A stretch of 64,000 nt of DNA. It comes from Pseudomonas gingeri. Lineage in GTDB: Bacteria; Pseudomonadota; Gammaproteobacteria; Pseudomonadales; Pseudomonadaceae. Within the stretch, counting starts at the first letter, position 1; each line of letters begins with the position of its first letter. The stretch is from positions 248,001-312,000 of the forward strand of contig NZ_JACAOR010000014.1 of the NCBI RefSeq assembly GCF_013386115.1, read 5' to 3'. A model generated the notes under the pieces. That model did no database searches and was not told the DNA's origin. It worked only from the letters and a program-made list of their open reading frames with translations. Shown here one piece after another: positions 9,394-17,481 of this stretch. The position numbers were made by a program, and so were the translations under genes.

Positions 9394-10029
9394 ATGAACG
9401 ATGCCCGTGCGTGCCTTTACGTTGATACTCAATTCACCAGTCCCTATGCCCTCTCGGTATTTGTGGCCCTGCGCGAAAAGGCTATCGACTTCGATCTGCA
9501 CCCGCTGGACCTGGATTCCTCGGAGCAGCAGGCCGCGGGTTATGCCCGGTTGTCCCTGACCCGGCGCGTGCCGACTCTGGTGCTGGACGACTTTGCCCTG
9601 TCCGAGTCTTCGGCGATCACCGAGTACCTGGAGGACGTTTTCCCCCAGGCCCCGCTTTATCCACGGGAGCCCCGGCAACGCGCGCGGGCCCGGCAGATCC
9701 AGGCCTGGTTGCGCAGCGACCTGCTGGCGCTGCGTCAGGAGCGCTCGACCCTGGTGGTCTTCTATGGCCAGAGTTATGGCCCGTTGTCGGCCGCCGGCGA
9801 GGGCGCCGCGGACAAGCTGATCGACGCCGCACAGGCCCTGCTGGGCGATGGTCGTGAGTATCTGTTCGGTCAATGGTCGATTGTCGACGTCGATCTGGCG
9901 CTGATGCTCAACCGCCTGTTGCTCAATGGCGATCCGCTGCCGCCGGCCCTGGCGGCCTATGCGCAACGCCAATGGCAGCGGCCTGCGGTGCAGGAGTGGG
10001 TGAATCTGGATCGCCCGGCGCTGGCATGA
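9394..10029 (+). CDS. yfcF: Glutathione S-transferase, YfcF type
   Basis: A 211-residue GST whose sequence follows E. coli YfcF closely. It has an N-terminal thioredoxin-like fold (SPYALSVFVALREKAIDFDL), a glutathione-binding stretch RRVPTLVLDDFALSESSAI with the family's Ser-Glu-Ser, and a C-terminal all-helical domain containing RARARQIQAWLRSDLLALR and DVDLALMLNRLLLNGD. YfcF has glutathione transferase/peroxidase activity and helps in oxidative stress. The start is fixed by AGAGGAGAG at 9379-9387. An upstream in-frame Met at 9322 lacks such a site. It stands alone between the luxR gene (divergent) and an unknown convergent gene. Confidence 0.93.
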   Translation: MNDARACLYVDTQFTSPYALSVFVALREKAIDFDLHPLDLDSSEQQAAGYARLSLTRRVPTLVLDDFALSESSAITEYLEDVFPQAPLYPREPRQRARARQIQAWLRSDLLALRQERSTLVVFYGQSYGPLSAAGEGAADKLIDAAQALLGDGREYLFGQWSIVDVDLALMLNRLLLNGDPLPPALAAYAQRQWQRPAVQEWVNLDRPALA

Positions 10030-10167
10030 TCGAGCGCTGTTCCGGTCAGAGTCGGGATAGCCCTTGCAGGACCCTGACGGTATCGGTTTCCGGCGAAAGG
10101 TAGTGTCTGGCGGGAATGCCAAGGGGATGTTGGCTACCTGTGGCTTCTGAAGGCATAGGCTGTATTT

Positions 10168-10695
10168 TCAGGAAAGAGAAATTCCGAGCTTGTTCACAAG
10201 CGCGAACATCTGAGGATCGGATTTCAGTTCTTCCAGGAATGTCTGATGCAGCTTCTCGTTTTCAATTTTTGAATTGATTGCCTTGTTTCTGCTTTTCTCG
10301 TCCATAAGGCCATGCTTTTCGTAGGTGTTACGAATTTTTGTGTCCAGCAAAGAGAAGAACTCAATTGTTTCACCAGATGATAGGTTTGAAAACTTCTGGT
10401 TTTCAGGGGGTACATAAGTGGCCGGGCATCCAATCCAGGATATGCTTGTAAGGTCGTAGTAAAACTCACCCAGCCAGTTCGGCATTCCGCCCTCGGGAAT
10501 CGGCGGATCCACGGCATCATCTGATGCCTGGATACCGGCAGTGCTGAGACTGACCTTGTCCGTCTTGTTTTGCGTATCCGTGAGTTCGCCGATTGAAAAC
10601 GTATCCTGCTGGGCCGACCGGGAGGTTTTTGCTGTATGGGTATAAGGGTTGTACCCGGATAAAGGCAAGGCGCCATTGGTATTGATGATGTTCAT
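10168..10695 (-). CDS. Hypothetical protein, AT-rich, 175 residues
   Basis: I do not recognise a family. The ATG at 10695 is preceded by AGGAG with good spacing, so the 16 extra residues of the longer frame are not needed. The N-terminal 60 residues are rich in Ser, Thr, Asn and Gln with no signal peptide, which looks disordered. The middle holds a Pro/Gly-rich stretch and a single Cys. The last 70 residues are charged and predicted helical (DEKSRNKAINSKIENEKLHQ). Base composition is clearly more A/T than all neighbours, suggesting acquisition by transfer. A Fur-box-like site lies 178 bases upstream (10873-10891). A secreted or translocated protein is possible, but no hrp box was found. Confidence 0.75.
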   Translation of the reverse strand: MNIINTNGALPLSGYNPYTHTAKTSRSAQQDTFSIGELTDTQNKTDKVSLSTAGIQASDDAVDPPIPEGGMPNWLGEFYYDLTSISWIGCPATYVPPENQKFSNLSSGETIEFFSLLDTKIRNTYEKHGLMDEKSRNKAINSKIENEKLHQTFLEELKSDPQMFALVNKLGISLS

Positions 10696-11020
10696 ATCTA
10701 CTCCTGACAGTGCGGCGGTGCGGGGCACGCCGGATGAGTTCATCTGTGTGGGGGTACAAAAGAAGCGATGTTTATATGGATAAGCTGGGTCGCTACTTTT
10801 GTAAGTAGATATTTAATATGATTTTGCAGAGGCTAATAACTGGCCGAACGGATAGGTTTTTTGTTATTTGGAAATAATGAAAATCATCCTGGCTTGCTGT
10901 TTGAATAAGTGTGGGATATCTCTGTAGTTATCGGCCTACATGGATAGGTGGGCTGGACGATACGGGAGGTTCCATTGTACCGAGAGCGAGATCCGGCGAC
11001 TGGCGCCGGACCCTGATTCC
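10696..11020. other. AT-rich gap between an unknown gene and a DMT transporter gene
   Basis: No credible gene. It contains the upstream region of the unknown protein, a short inverted repeat CTACTT-TTGT-AAGTAG at 10793-10808 and a Fur-box-like sequence at 10873-10891. The last 100 bases return to normal composition and form the 3' flank of the DMT gene. Confidence 0.6.
10873..10891. promoter_or_regulatory. Candidate Fur box
   Basis: AATAATGAAAATCATCCTG matches 14 of 19 positions of GATAATGATAATCATTATC by my hand alignment. It would place the AT-rich unknown gene (start 10695) under iron control. It could also be chance in an AT-rich gap, since the distance to the gene is long. Confidence 0.4.
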
Positions 11021-11917
11021 CTACCTGGAAAACTTCTTCGCCCCTGCCACGCACAGGATCACCGCCACGGTCACCGCCAGCATGCCCAGGCTGACCTGCT
11101 CATGCAGCAGGGTGGCGGCCAGTGCCAGGCCGAAGAAGGGTTGCAGCAGTTGCAACTGGCCGACCGCGGCAATGCCGCCCTGGGCCAGGCCGCGATACCA
11201 GAACACGAAGCCGATCAGCATGCTGAACAGCGAGACGTAGGCCAGGCTGGCCCACGCCGCCGGGGTGATGCCCGAGAACGACGGCGGGGCGATCAGCCAT
11301 GTCAGTGGCAGCATTACCGGCAGTGACAGCACCAGCGCCCAGCAGATCACCTGCCAGCCGCCGAGGGTCCGCGAGAGCTTGGCACCTTCGGCATAACCCA
11401 GGCCGCAGACCAGAATCGCCAGCAACATCAGCAGATCACCGGCCGGCGCCGCGCTGAGCCCCTGAGACAGGGCATAACCCACCACCAGCAGGCTGCCCAG
11501 GACCGAGAACAACCAGAATACCGGGCGTGGCCGCTCGCCTCCGCGCAACACGCCAAAGGCGGCGGTAGCCAGTGGCAGCAGGCCGACGAAGACAATGGAG
11601 TGGGCCGAGGTCACATACTGCAAGGCCAGGGCGGTCAACAGCGGGAATCCGAGGACCACCCCCAGGGCGACGATCCCCAGCGACAGCCATTGACCGCGGG
11701 CAGGGCGCCGCTCCCGGAACAGCCACAGCATGCCCAGGGCCACCAGCCCGGCGATGCTGGCCCGGGCCACCGTGAGGAATACCGGACTGAACTCCAGCAC
11801 CGCCAGTCGTGTGGTGGGCAGCGAGCCACTGAAGATCAGCACGCCGATAAAGCCGTTGAGCCACCCGCTGGCGGGTTTGCTGGTCGGCGGGTTTTGCAGG
11901 TTCGATGTCTGTTCCAT
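11021..11917 (-). CDS. EamA-family (DMT) inner-membrane transporter
   Basis: A 298-residue hydrophobic protein with about ten membrane segments in two repeated halves, the layout of EamA/RhaT drug-and-metabolite exporters. The first half begins WLNGFIGVLIFSGSLPTTRL. The second starts near LLMLLAILVCGLGYAEGAKL and ends with a short basic tail AGAKKFSR. The cargo cannot be read from sequence; amino acids or related metabolites are common. It is divergent from a MocR-type regulator, a pairing often seen when the regulator senses an amine or vitamin B6 compound and controls the exporter. The palindrome at 12004-12025 lies 87 bases before its start and could control both genes. Confidence 0.9.
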   Translation of the reverse strand: MEQTSNLQNPPTSKPASGWLNGFIGVLIFSGSLPTTRLAVLEFSPVFLTVARASIAGLVALGMLWLFRERRPARGQWLSLGIVALGVVLGFPLLTALALQYVTSAHSIVFVGLLPLATAAFGVLRGGERPRPVFWLFSVLGSLLVVGYALSQGLSAAPAGDLLMLLAILVCGLGYAEGAKLSRTLGGWQVICWALVLSLPVMLPLTWLIAPPSFSGITPAAWASLAYVSLFSMLIGFVFWYRGLAQGGIAAVGQLQLLQPFFGLALAATLLHEQVSLGMLAVTVAVILCVAGAKKFSR

Positions 11918-12003
11918 TCAGGGCTTGCTCCGTACGGTTGGCCTGGGAGGGGTTGCGCCACCGCATCAGGGGTTGCACAAAAGGCATCCTAGGGTTGAAT
12001 ATC

Positions 12004-12025
12004 ATGACAATCAAAAAATTGTCAT
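12004..12025. promoter_or_regulatory. Perfect inverted repeat, probable MocR operator
   Basis: ATGACAAT-CAAAAA-ATTGTCAT has 8-bp perfect arms around 6 bases. It lies between the divergent eamA-like and mocR-like genes and its right arm overlaps the first ATG of the regulator. This fits autoregulation and control of the exporter, or leaderless initiation further in. Confidence 0.55.
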
Positions 12026-13370
12026 GGATACATTCGCTATGCCACGCTCACGCTACAAATCGCTGGTGGACAGCCTGGCGGCGGATATCCGCTCCGGGCG
12101 CCTGTCACCGGGTACGCGTCTGCCACCTCATCGCCAGCTGGCCGCGAGCCACGGGCTGGCGCTGGTGACGGCCAGCCGGGTCTATGGCGAGCTGGAAGCC
12201 ATGGGGCTGGTCAGTGGCGAGACGGGGCGCGGCACCTTCGTCAGGGAAACGTCGCTGCCACCGGGGCAGGGCATCGACCAGCCGGAAATCGCCGTGGGCG
12301 TGGCGGACCTCAACTTCAACTACCCGGCGCTGCCGGGCCAGTCGGAACTGCTGCGCAATGCGTTGCGGCAACTCGCGCTGTCGGGCGACCTGGAGTCCCT
12401 GTTGCGCTATCAGCCCCATGCCGGGCGCCAGCATGAACGTGCCTCGGTGGCCCGCCACCTGCAGGTGCGCGGGCTGGCGGTGACGGCCGAGCAGGTGCTG
12501 CTGGTCAGCGGTGCCCAGCATGGCCTGGCGGTGACGATGATGGCGCTGCTGCAGCCCGGCGAGGTGATTGCCGCCGATGCGCTGACCTATTCCGGCTTCA
12601 AGGTGCTGGCCGAGGCCCTGCACCTGGAGATCCTGCCGATTCCGGTGCTCGATCATGGCCCCGACCTGGAGGCCCTGGATCGCCTTTGCCAGGGGCGACG
12701 CGTGCGGGCGCTGTACACCATGCCGACGTTGCACAATCCGCTGGGCTGGGTGCTGGACAGGGGGCAGCGCGAGCACTTGGTGGCGATTGCCCGCCGGCAC
12801 GACCTGCTGGTGATCGAGGATGCCGCCTATGCCTTCCTGGCCGAGGATCCTCCGGCGCCGTTGATCGAGTTGGCCCCCGAACGGACGGTCTATGTCTCCG
12901 GTTTTTCGAAGAATATCGCCACCGGCTTGCGGGTGGGTTTTGTCGTGGCGCCGCCGGACAGGGTGGCGACCTTGCAGCGAACGATCCGGGCAACCACCTG
13001 GAATACCCCGGGCGTGATGACGGCCCTGGCCTGTGCCTGGCTCGACGATGGCACGGTCATGCGCCTGGAGGCCGAAAAGCGCGAGGACGCCCGGTCCCGA
13101 CAGGCACTGGCGGCACAGGTGCTGGCGGGGTTGCCCTGTATCACTCATCCCACGTCCTATTTCCTCTGGCTGCCGTTGTCCGAGGAGGCGCGGGCGGACC
13201 ATATCACCCGCGAGTTGCTGGACCGGAACGTTTCGGTCTCGACCGCCGAGCCCTTTGCCATTTCCGCCCATGTGCCCCATGCCCTGCGCCTGGCCCTGGG
13301 GTCGGTGGAACTGGGCGCGTTGCGCGGTGCGCTGGAAAAGGTGAGGTGGGTGGTCGAGGCCTGTTCCTAG
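12024..13370 (+). CDS. MocR-type regulator (GntR HTH fused to aminotransferase fold)
   Basis: A 448-residue protein with an N-terminal GntR winged helix (about residues 10-75: SLAADIRSGRLSPGTRLPPH, then RGTFV) joined to a fold-type I aminotransferase domain. The second domain has NP in TMPTLHNPLGW, D in VIEDAAYAF and the PLP-binding Lys in VSGFSKNIATGLRVGF. Such proteins use PLP or a PLP-amino-acid adduct as effector and rarely catalyse transamination. It is divergent from the DMT exporter, its likely target. Two starts are possible: ATG 12024, inside the palindrome, or ATG 12039 (MPRSRYKS). Neither has a clear Shine-Dalgarno sequence, so the true start is uncertain by five codons. Confidence 0.9.
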   Translation: MDTFAMPRSRYKSLVDSLAADIRSGRLSPGTRLPPHRQLAASHGLALVTASRVYGELEAMGLVSGETGRGTFVRETSLPPGQGIDQPEIAVGVADLNFNYPALPGQSELLRNALRQLALSGDLESLLRYQPHAGRQHERASVARHLQVRGLAVTAEQVLLVSGAQHGLAVTMMALLQPGEVIAADALTYSGFKVLAEALHLEILPIPVLDHGPDLEALDRLCQGRRVRALYTMPTLHNPLGWVLDRGQREHLVAIARRHDLLVIEDAAYAFLAEDPPAPLIELAPERTVYVSGFSKNIATGLRVGFVVAPPDRVATLQRTIRATTWNTPGVMTALACAWLDDGTVMRLEAEKREDARSRQALAAQVLAGLPCITHPTSYFLWLPLSEEARADHITRELLDRNVSVSTAEPFAISAHVPHALRLALGSVELGALRGALEKVRWVVEACS

Positions 13371-13467
13371 GCTGCGCAAGAAAACCGGCCGGGCGCCTGT
13401 GCTACCGTTGCCGCCCACCCCGTGACGGCTTGCGTGATGCGAGCCCGGGCAAGGACCGCCATTCGCT

Positions 13468-14373
13468 ATGCCCGTCAACGAACATGAGCTTTACCTGCGC
13501 TTCCACACGCCTGACGCCCGGATCATCGCCCGCGATCCGTCGCCGATGCTGCCGCAGGAGCAGGCCTGGGCGCGTTATCAGGCGCGCGTTCACACCAGCG
13601 GCTGGCTGGAGTGGCTGATCCTGCCGCTGGTCATCGGGACCTGGTTGCCGGCGCTGCTCCTGTGGATTGTCCTGTCGCTCTATCAATGGCTGCTGGCGCC
13701 TGATTTCGATCCTGCCCGGCATTGGCCGGTGATCGTCGCGGGGCTGGTGACCAGCACGCTGCTGCTGGTCGGCGGTTGGGTGGCCTGGAATCGACGCTGT
13801 GCCGCGCAGGATCCGCGGCTGCGTTATTGGCAGGCCATGCCCGAGGCCGGCGAAGTCGAACTGGAGCAGCACCGCCTGGTATCCGCGATCAGCCTGTGGT
13901 CGAACGACTTCGATCCCGACCGGCACCAGATTCCCCAGTGGATCGATGGCCAGATCAGGGAAATGCCCGACAGCGGGATCTCGGAGTGGGTGCTGGCGCG
14001 GACGGTCGAAGGGCGCTGGCTGGTACTGCGCCAGCGCATCGCCGGGACTTTCCGTGGTTACGGCACGCAGGTACGCCCCACGGCGGACAGGTACTGGCAG
14101 TTGAGTCATGAGCTGGCGATTGTCTTTGCGCCGCGCACCAACCTGTCCCTGGGAATGCGGTTTTCCGCGGCGCCGCTGCTGGTCACCCGCACCGACTATT
14201 GGCTGAACCCCGACGAGCTGGCGCGGCTGACCGCGGCGGCCCATCACTGGACGTTCTTTGCGCCGGACCGCTATGCCGTGGTCAATCCGGCGGATGTGCC
14301 CTGGATCGAGGCGCTGGTGGCCCGGGCGCGGGTTTGTGCCGAAGGGCTGTCCGAGGGGATTTTCGGCGATTGA
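13468..14373 (+). CDS. Hypothetical inner-membrane protein, 301 residues
   Basis: The family is not recognised. Two membrane hairpin segments are visible: WLILPLVIGTWLPALLLWIV (about residues 50-70) and VIVAGLVTSTLLLVGGWVAW (about 90-110). A long hydrophilic C-terminal part follows, rich in Trp and Arg, that should lie in the cytoplasm because the N-terminal region is charged and has no signal peptide. It sits 97 bases after the MocR gene on the same strand, but nothing in the sequence ties the two together. The C-terminal half contains repeated aromatic pairs (DRYWQL, DYWLNPDEL, HHWTFF), a composition seen in soluble sensor or binding domains, though no function follows from that. Confidence 0.8.
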   Translation: MPVNEHELYLRFHTPDARIIARDPSPMLPQEQAWARYQARVHTSGWLEWLILPLVIGTWLPALLLWIVLSLYQWLLAPDFDPARHWPVIVAGLVTSTLLLVGGWVAWNRRCAAQDPRLRYWQAMPEAGEVELEQHRLVSAISLWSNDFDPDRHQIPQWIDGQIREMPDSGISEWVLARTVEGRWLVLRQRIAGTFRGYGTQVRPTADRYWQLSHELAIVFAPRTNLSLGMRFSAAPLLVTRTDYWLNPDELARLTAAAHHWTFFAPDRYAVVNPADVPWIEALVARARVCAEGLSEGIFGD

Positions 14374-14755
14374 ACATTATCTGTCGGCCGAGGTGACTTT
14401 TGCCCGTGTTCAGACGCCTAAGTTATGTGTTCCAGGCTGAATAGTCCGCCGGGTTATAGCCAGGGTTGCGCTGCCTTCGAAGGTTGAATGCAGCCTGTCC
14501 GAAAGGTCAGAAAATGCCCGTGCCGCGTCTTGTCTCTGCTAGGCTCTTCCTGGAGTCATTGCGTGAGTAAAGCCGCCGCTCAGCGCCAGGGAGGGACGTT
14601 TCAGGACATCAGCCTGATGTGACGTCGACATTGCAGCTCGCTGCCTTCCACCATTCGTTCGGTTGATAGTGACCATCGAGAAACGCAAGTTCTGTTTTTC
14701 GGGCGAAAGAGGAAGATAGCGTCATACCGAACCTGCTTCTGAAGGAACCCGAGCG
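14374..14755. other. Intergenic stretch with a short perfect palindrome
   Basis: No gene. ACATCAG-C-CTGATGT at 14606-14620 is a 7-bp inverted repeat about 140 bases before the exported protein gene and could be an operator. The remainder shows nothing I can name. Confidence 0.5.
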
Positions 14756-15439
14756 ATGAGAATTTCGACCCTGCTGGCTTTTGTCGCCATCCTCGGCACC
14801 GGTATGACCGCGACTGTTCCCGCCTATGCCGCCAGCGGTGCGGCCGATGACCAGGCCTGCCATTTCCTGCCCGTGGCCGACAGCGGCGCCAGCCTGAAAC
14901 AGGCACGCTCCGTGGGTGTGCTCTACAGCGAAAACACCGTCAACACCCTCCAGTACCTTGAGCGCTACCACAGCGTGGCGTTGAACGGGGCGAAGAACGA
15001 TGCCCTCGATTCGCGCATCAGCACGGCGTTCATCAACAGTTCCGATCCGAAACTGGCGATCGACTGGCTCACGGCTTCGTTGCAGAAACACTTCACTTCG
15101 GTGACCGTCTACGACAACCTCGACGCGGTGGTCCAGGCCCGGCCCGACGTGGTGGTGATGCTCGATACCTACAGCCGCCTGGTGACCAAGCGCAACAACC
15201 AGTTCGAAGCCCGCTTTGTCGCCAAGTTCTATGACTCGAACCTGCAGTACATCGGCAAGGCCGAAGGCGCCACCGGCAAGGAACTGCCCTCGGTCTGGGT
15301 GCGTGGCAAGGCCGCGCCGGAGATCGCCGCGCAGATCGACCAGCAGCGCGAACTGCAGGTCGATGCCCTGAAGCAGTTCGATGCCTCGCTGAAGGCGCTG
15401 GTGACCTCGGGTAATGCCGACCAGGTCGCGACCAACTGA
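14756..15439 (+). CDS. Exported hypothetical protein, 227 residues
   Basis: The start has a signal peptide (basic MRISTLL, hydrophobic core, cleavage likely after VPAYA, near residue 25), so the mature protein should be periplasmic. The mature part has one Cys, a region of alternating beta and alpha character (SVGVLYSENTVNTLQYLERY; TVYDNLDAVVQARPDVVVML) and a helical Gln/Ala-rich tail. I do not recognise a family. AAGGAACCCGAGCG precedes the ATG and contains a reasonable ribosome site. It converges on another small exported protein gene with six bases between the stops. Confidence 0.82.
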   Translation: MRISTLLAFVAILGTGMTATVPAYAASGAADDQACHFLPVADSGASLKQARSVGVLYSENTVNTLQYLERYHSVALNGAKNDALDSRISTAFINSSDPKLAIDWLTASLQKHFTSVTVYDNLDAVVQARPDVVVMLDTYSRLVTKRNNQFEARFVAKFYDSNLQYIGKAEGATGKELPSVWVRGKAAPEIAAQIDQQRELQVDALKQFDASLKALVTSGNADQVATN

Positions 15440-15445
15440 CCGCTT

Positions 15446-15775
15446 CTAGCGGCGCGCCAGCTTGTACTTGACGCAATCCTCGTAAAAGCTGTGCCGGATG
15501 GCCTCGGGTTTCAGCCGCGACTTGCTGTCGTAGGTCTGTTCGGTGATACCCATGGCCATCATGCGCATCCAGTTCTTGCTGAACTTGTAGGACTGGATTT
15601 TCTGCCGCGCGGCATACAGCGAAACCCCCGACAACTTCAGCTCCTGGGCCCTGGCCGCCGTGCCGGCGCCCCAGCTGCACATGAACCGGTCATTGGACTT
15701 CAGCTCCTTGCCATCGGCGCAAAGAGCGACACCCGCCAGGGAAAACGAGATCAACGTGGCCCATACAGTGCGCAT
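15446..15775 (-). CDS. Small exported hypothetical protein, 109 residues
   Basis: It begins with a signal peptide (MRTVWATLISFSLAGVALC, with cleavage near ALC-A or after CADG). The mature part is about 90 residues, basic, with two Cys (FMCSWGAG and YEDCVKYK) that could pair in the periplasm. There is a central SYKFSKNWMRMMAMGITEQ stretch. I cannot assign a family. It is convergent with the 227-residue exported protein and its promoter region is shared back-to-back with the ECF sigma gene, so the Fur-like site at 15893-15911 could affect it as well, although it lies closer to the sigma gene. Confidence 0.78.
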   Translation of the reverse strand: MRTVWATLISFSLAGVALCADGKELKSNDRFMCSWGAGTAARAQELKLSGVSLYAARQKIQSYKFSKNWMRMMAMGITEQTYDSKSRLKPEAIRHSFYEDCVKYKLARR

Positions 15776-15892
15776 TTAAACCCAACCTAACTGTCTGAAA
15801 ATAAAGTGATTCTGGCTGTTTCAAGACAGTCCGGGGGCCATCAGATTGCCTGCTGTGCGCCAGGCACCACCTTGCTTTATGAATAGAACACT

Positions 15893-15911
15893 AATTAGAA
15901 TCAGTCTCATT
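15893..15911. promoter_or_regulatory. Candidate Fur box before the ECF sigma gene
   Basis: Read on the minus strand this is AATGAGACTGATTCTAATT, matching 14 of 19 positions of the Fur-type AATGATAATCATTATCATT. It ends 30 bases before the ATG of the sigma gene, the usual place for Fur to silence an iron-starvation sigma factor. Confidence 0.6.
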
Positions 15912-15941
15912 TAAGACACCCTTCGCGCAGGTCCTCGCCCC

Positions 15942-16451
15942 ATGATTGAAGCAGCGACGCCAACGGAGCACACCCTACATGCCCTGTACCGCGATCACAG
16001 CGGCTGGCTGGAAAGCTGGCTGAGGCGACGGATGGGCAATGCCTGGGATGCGGCCGACCTGAGCCAGGACACCTTCCTGCGGGTGCTCTCCAGTTCCCAG
16101 CAACTGGCGGATCTGCGCGAGCCCCGGGCGTACCTGCTGACCGTCGGCAAGCGCCTGCTGAGCAACTTCTATACCCGGCGCAGCCTTGAACAGGCCTACC
16201 TGGAGGCGCTGGCGCAGTTGCCCGAAGAGTGCGTGCCATCGCCCGAGCAGCGCTGGTTGTTGCTGGAAACCCTGCAGGCCCTGGACGAACTGCTCGACGG
16301 CATGCCCGCGGTGGTGCGCCGGGCGTTTCTCTGGAGCCAGCTCGAAGGATTGGGTTATCGCGATATCGCCGAGCGCCTGCAGGTGTCCGAGCGCACGGTC
16401 AAGCGCTATATGGCCCAGGCCTATGAGCACTGCCTGCTGGTGGAACTTTGA
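15942..16451 (+). CDS. acsS: ECF sigma factor, FecI type (achromobactin regulator)
   Basis: A 169-residue iron-starvation sigma factor. Region 2 is near residues 15-80 (LYRDHSGWLESWLRRRMGN; DAADLSQDTFLRVL, the FecI-type core-binding motif). Region 4 is near 110-165 (AFLWSQLEGLGYRDIAERLQ, VSERTVKRYMAQAY). It overlaps the following fecR gene by four bases and a STN-type receptor follows, the standard cell-surface signalling trio. In P. syringae the equivalent factor of the achromobactin locus is called AcsS and activates the biosynthetic genes; I infer the same here from gene order. A Fur-box-like site stands just upstream. Confidence 0.9.
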   Translation: MIEAATPTEHTLHALYRDHSGWLESWLRRRMGNAWDAADLSQDTFLRVLSSSQQLADLREPRAYLLTVGKRLLSNFYTRRSLEQAYLEALAQLPEECVPSPEQRWLLLETLQALDELLDGMPAVVRRAFLWSQLEGLGYRDIAERLQVSERTVKRYMAQAYEHCLLVEL

Positions 16452-17413
16452 TTCGTCCCGGCATCTCGCCCGAGACCCGTGAGGTGGCCCGGGCCGCGGC
16501 GCAGTGGCTGGCGCTGCTGGAGTCGGGCGCGGCCAATGAAGAGGATCAGCGCAAGCTGCAACACTGGCGCGACAGCAGCAGTGCCCACGAATCCGCCTGG
16601 CAGAAGGCGCAGTTGCTGCGCCAGCGCTTTTGCGGCCTGCCCGCGGCGTTGGCCATGGCCACCCTGGACCGTCCGGATCCGGGACGTCGCGCGGTGCTGA
16701 AACGGGCCCTGGGCGTGGCCGCGCTGGTGCCCGCCGCCTGGTTGCTGGGGCGCCAGTTGCCGCTGGATGTCTGGCGTGCAGACCTGCAGACCGCCACGGG
16801 CGAGCGCAAGCGGGTGCCGCTGGCCGATGGCAGTACGCTGCAACTCAATACCGCCAGCGCCGTCAATGTCGATATGCGTGCAAGGCTGCTGACCCTGGTT
16901 CGCGGGGAAATGTCACTGAAGGTCCCGGGCAGTACCGCCCTGACCATCCAGGCGCCCTATGGGCGCATCATCGTCAGTCGCAGTGAAGTCTGTGTGCGGC
17001 TCAATGCCGAGGACTGCCGGGTGTCGGTGGTCAGCGGCTCGGTACAGTTGCAGCCGCTGCAGGGGCCGTCGCTGCTGTTGGGCGAGGGCCATGAAATCAG
17101 CCTGCGTGCCTCGGGCGCCGGTCCTGTGGGCGTGTTCGACGGCCAGTTGCCCGGTTGGCGCGACGGTGTGCTGATGGCGCAGAACCAGCCGCTGGGGGAC
17201 TTCCTGCGCGAACTGGGCCGCTATCGTTCCGGTCTGCTGCGTTGGGAGCCGGCCCTCGAGGCGCTGCGGGTCACCGGCAGCTTTCGCCTGGACAATACCG
17301 ATCGCATTCTTGCCCTGCTGGTGGCCAGCCTGCCGGTGGAAGTGCAGATGCGCACCCGTTACTGGGTCACGCTGGTTCCGCGAAAAACCACCCCGGAAAA
17401 AAAGATTGCGTGA
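16448..17413 (+). CDS. fecR: FecR-type anti-sigma/sigma regulator
   Basis: A 321-residue single-pass inner-membrane protein. The N-terminal cytoplasmic DUF4880-like helix bundle (REVARAAAQWLALLESGAAN; HESAWQKAQLL) binds the sigma factor. One membrane segment lies near residues 85-100 (RALGVAALVPAAWLLGRQLP), followed by a periplasmic FecR domain (VPLADGSTLQLNTASAVNVD; APYGRIIVSRSEVCVRL). It would receive the signal from the receptor's STN domain and control the ECF factor. The likely start is TTG 16448, overlapping the sigma gene stop, so expression is translationally coupled. The longer distance to any in-frame ATG makes the coupled TTG the better choice, though it is not proven. Confidence 0.9.
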   Translation: MIRPGISPETREVARAAAQWLALLESGAANEEDQRKLQHWRDSSSAHESAWQKAQLLRQRFCGLPAALAMATLDRPDPGRRAVLKRALGVAALVPAAWLLGRQLPLDVWRADLQTATGERKRVPLADGSTLQLNTASAVNVDMRARLLTLVRGEMSLKVPGSTALTIQAPYGRIIVSRSEVCVRLNAEDCRVSVVSGSVQLQPLQGPSLLLGEGHEISLRASGAGPVGVFDGQLPGWRDGVLMAQNQPLGDFLRELGRYRSGLLRWEPALEALRVTGSFRLDNTDRILALLVASLPVEVQMRTRYWVTLVPRKTTPEKKIA

Positions 17414-17481
17414 AGCCTGTCCCTTTTTTTCACCTCGCCGGTCATTCCAGGTAAGTGAACAAAATACGAGAGCTTCTTCCC

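Noticed and set aside
10696..10800. A hrp box for the AT-rich unknown gene
   Set aside because: No GGAACC-type element was found in the 100 bases upstream of its start, unlike the cif-like gene.
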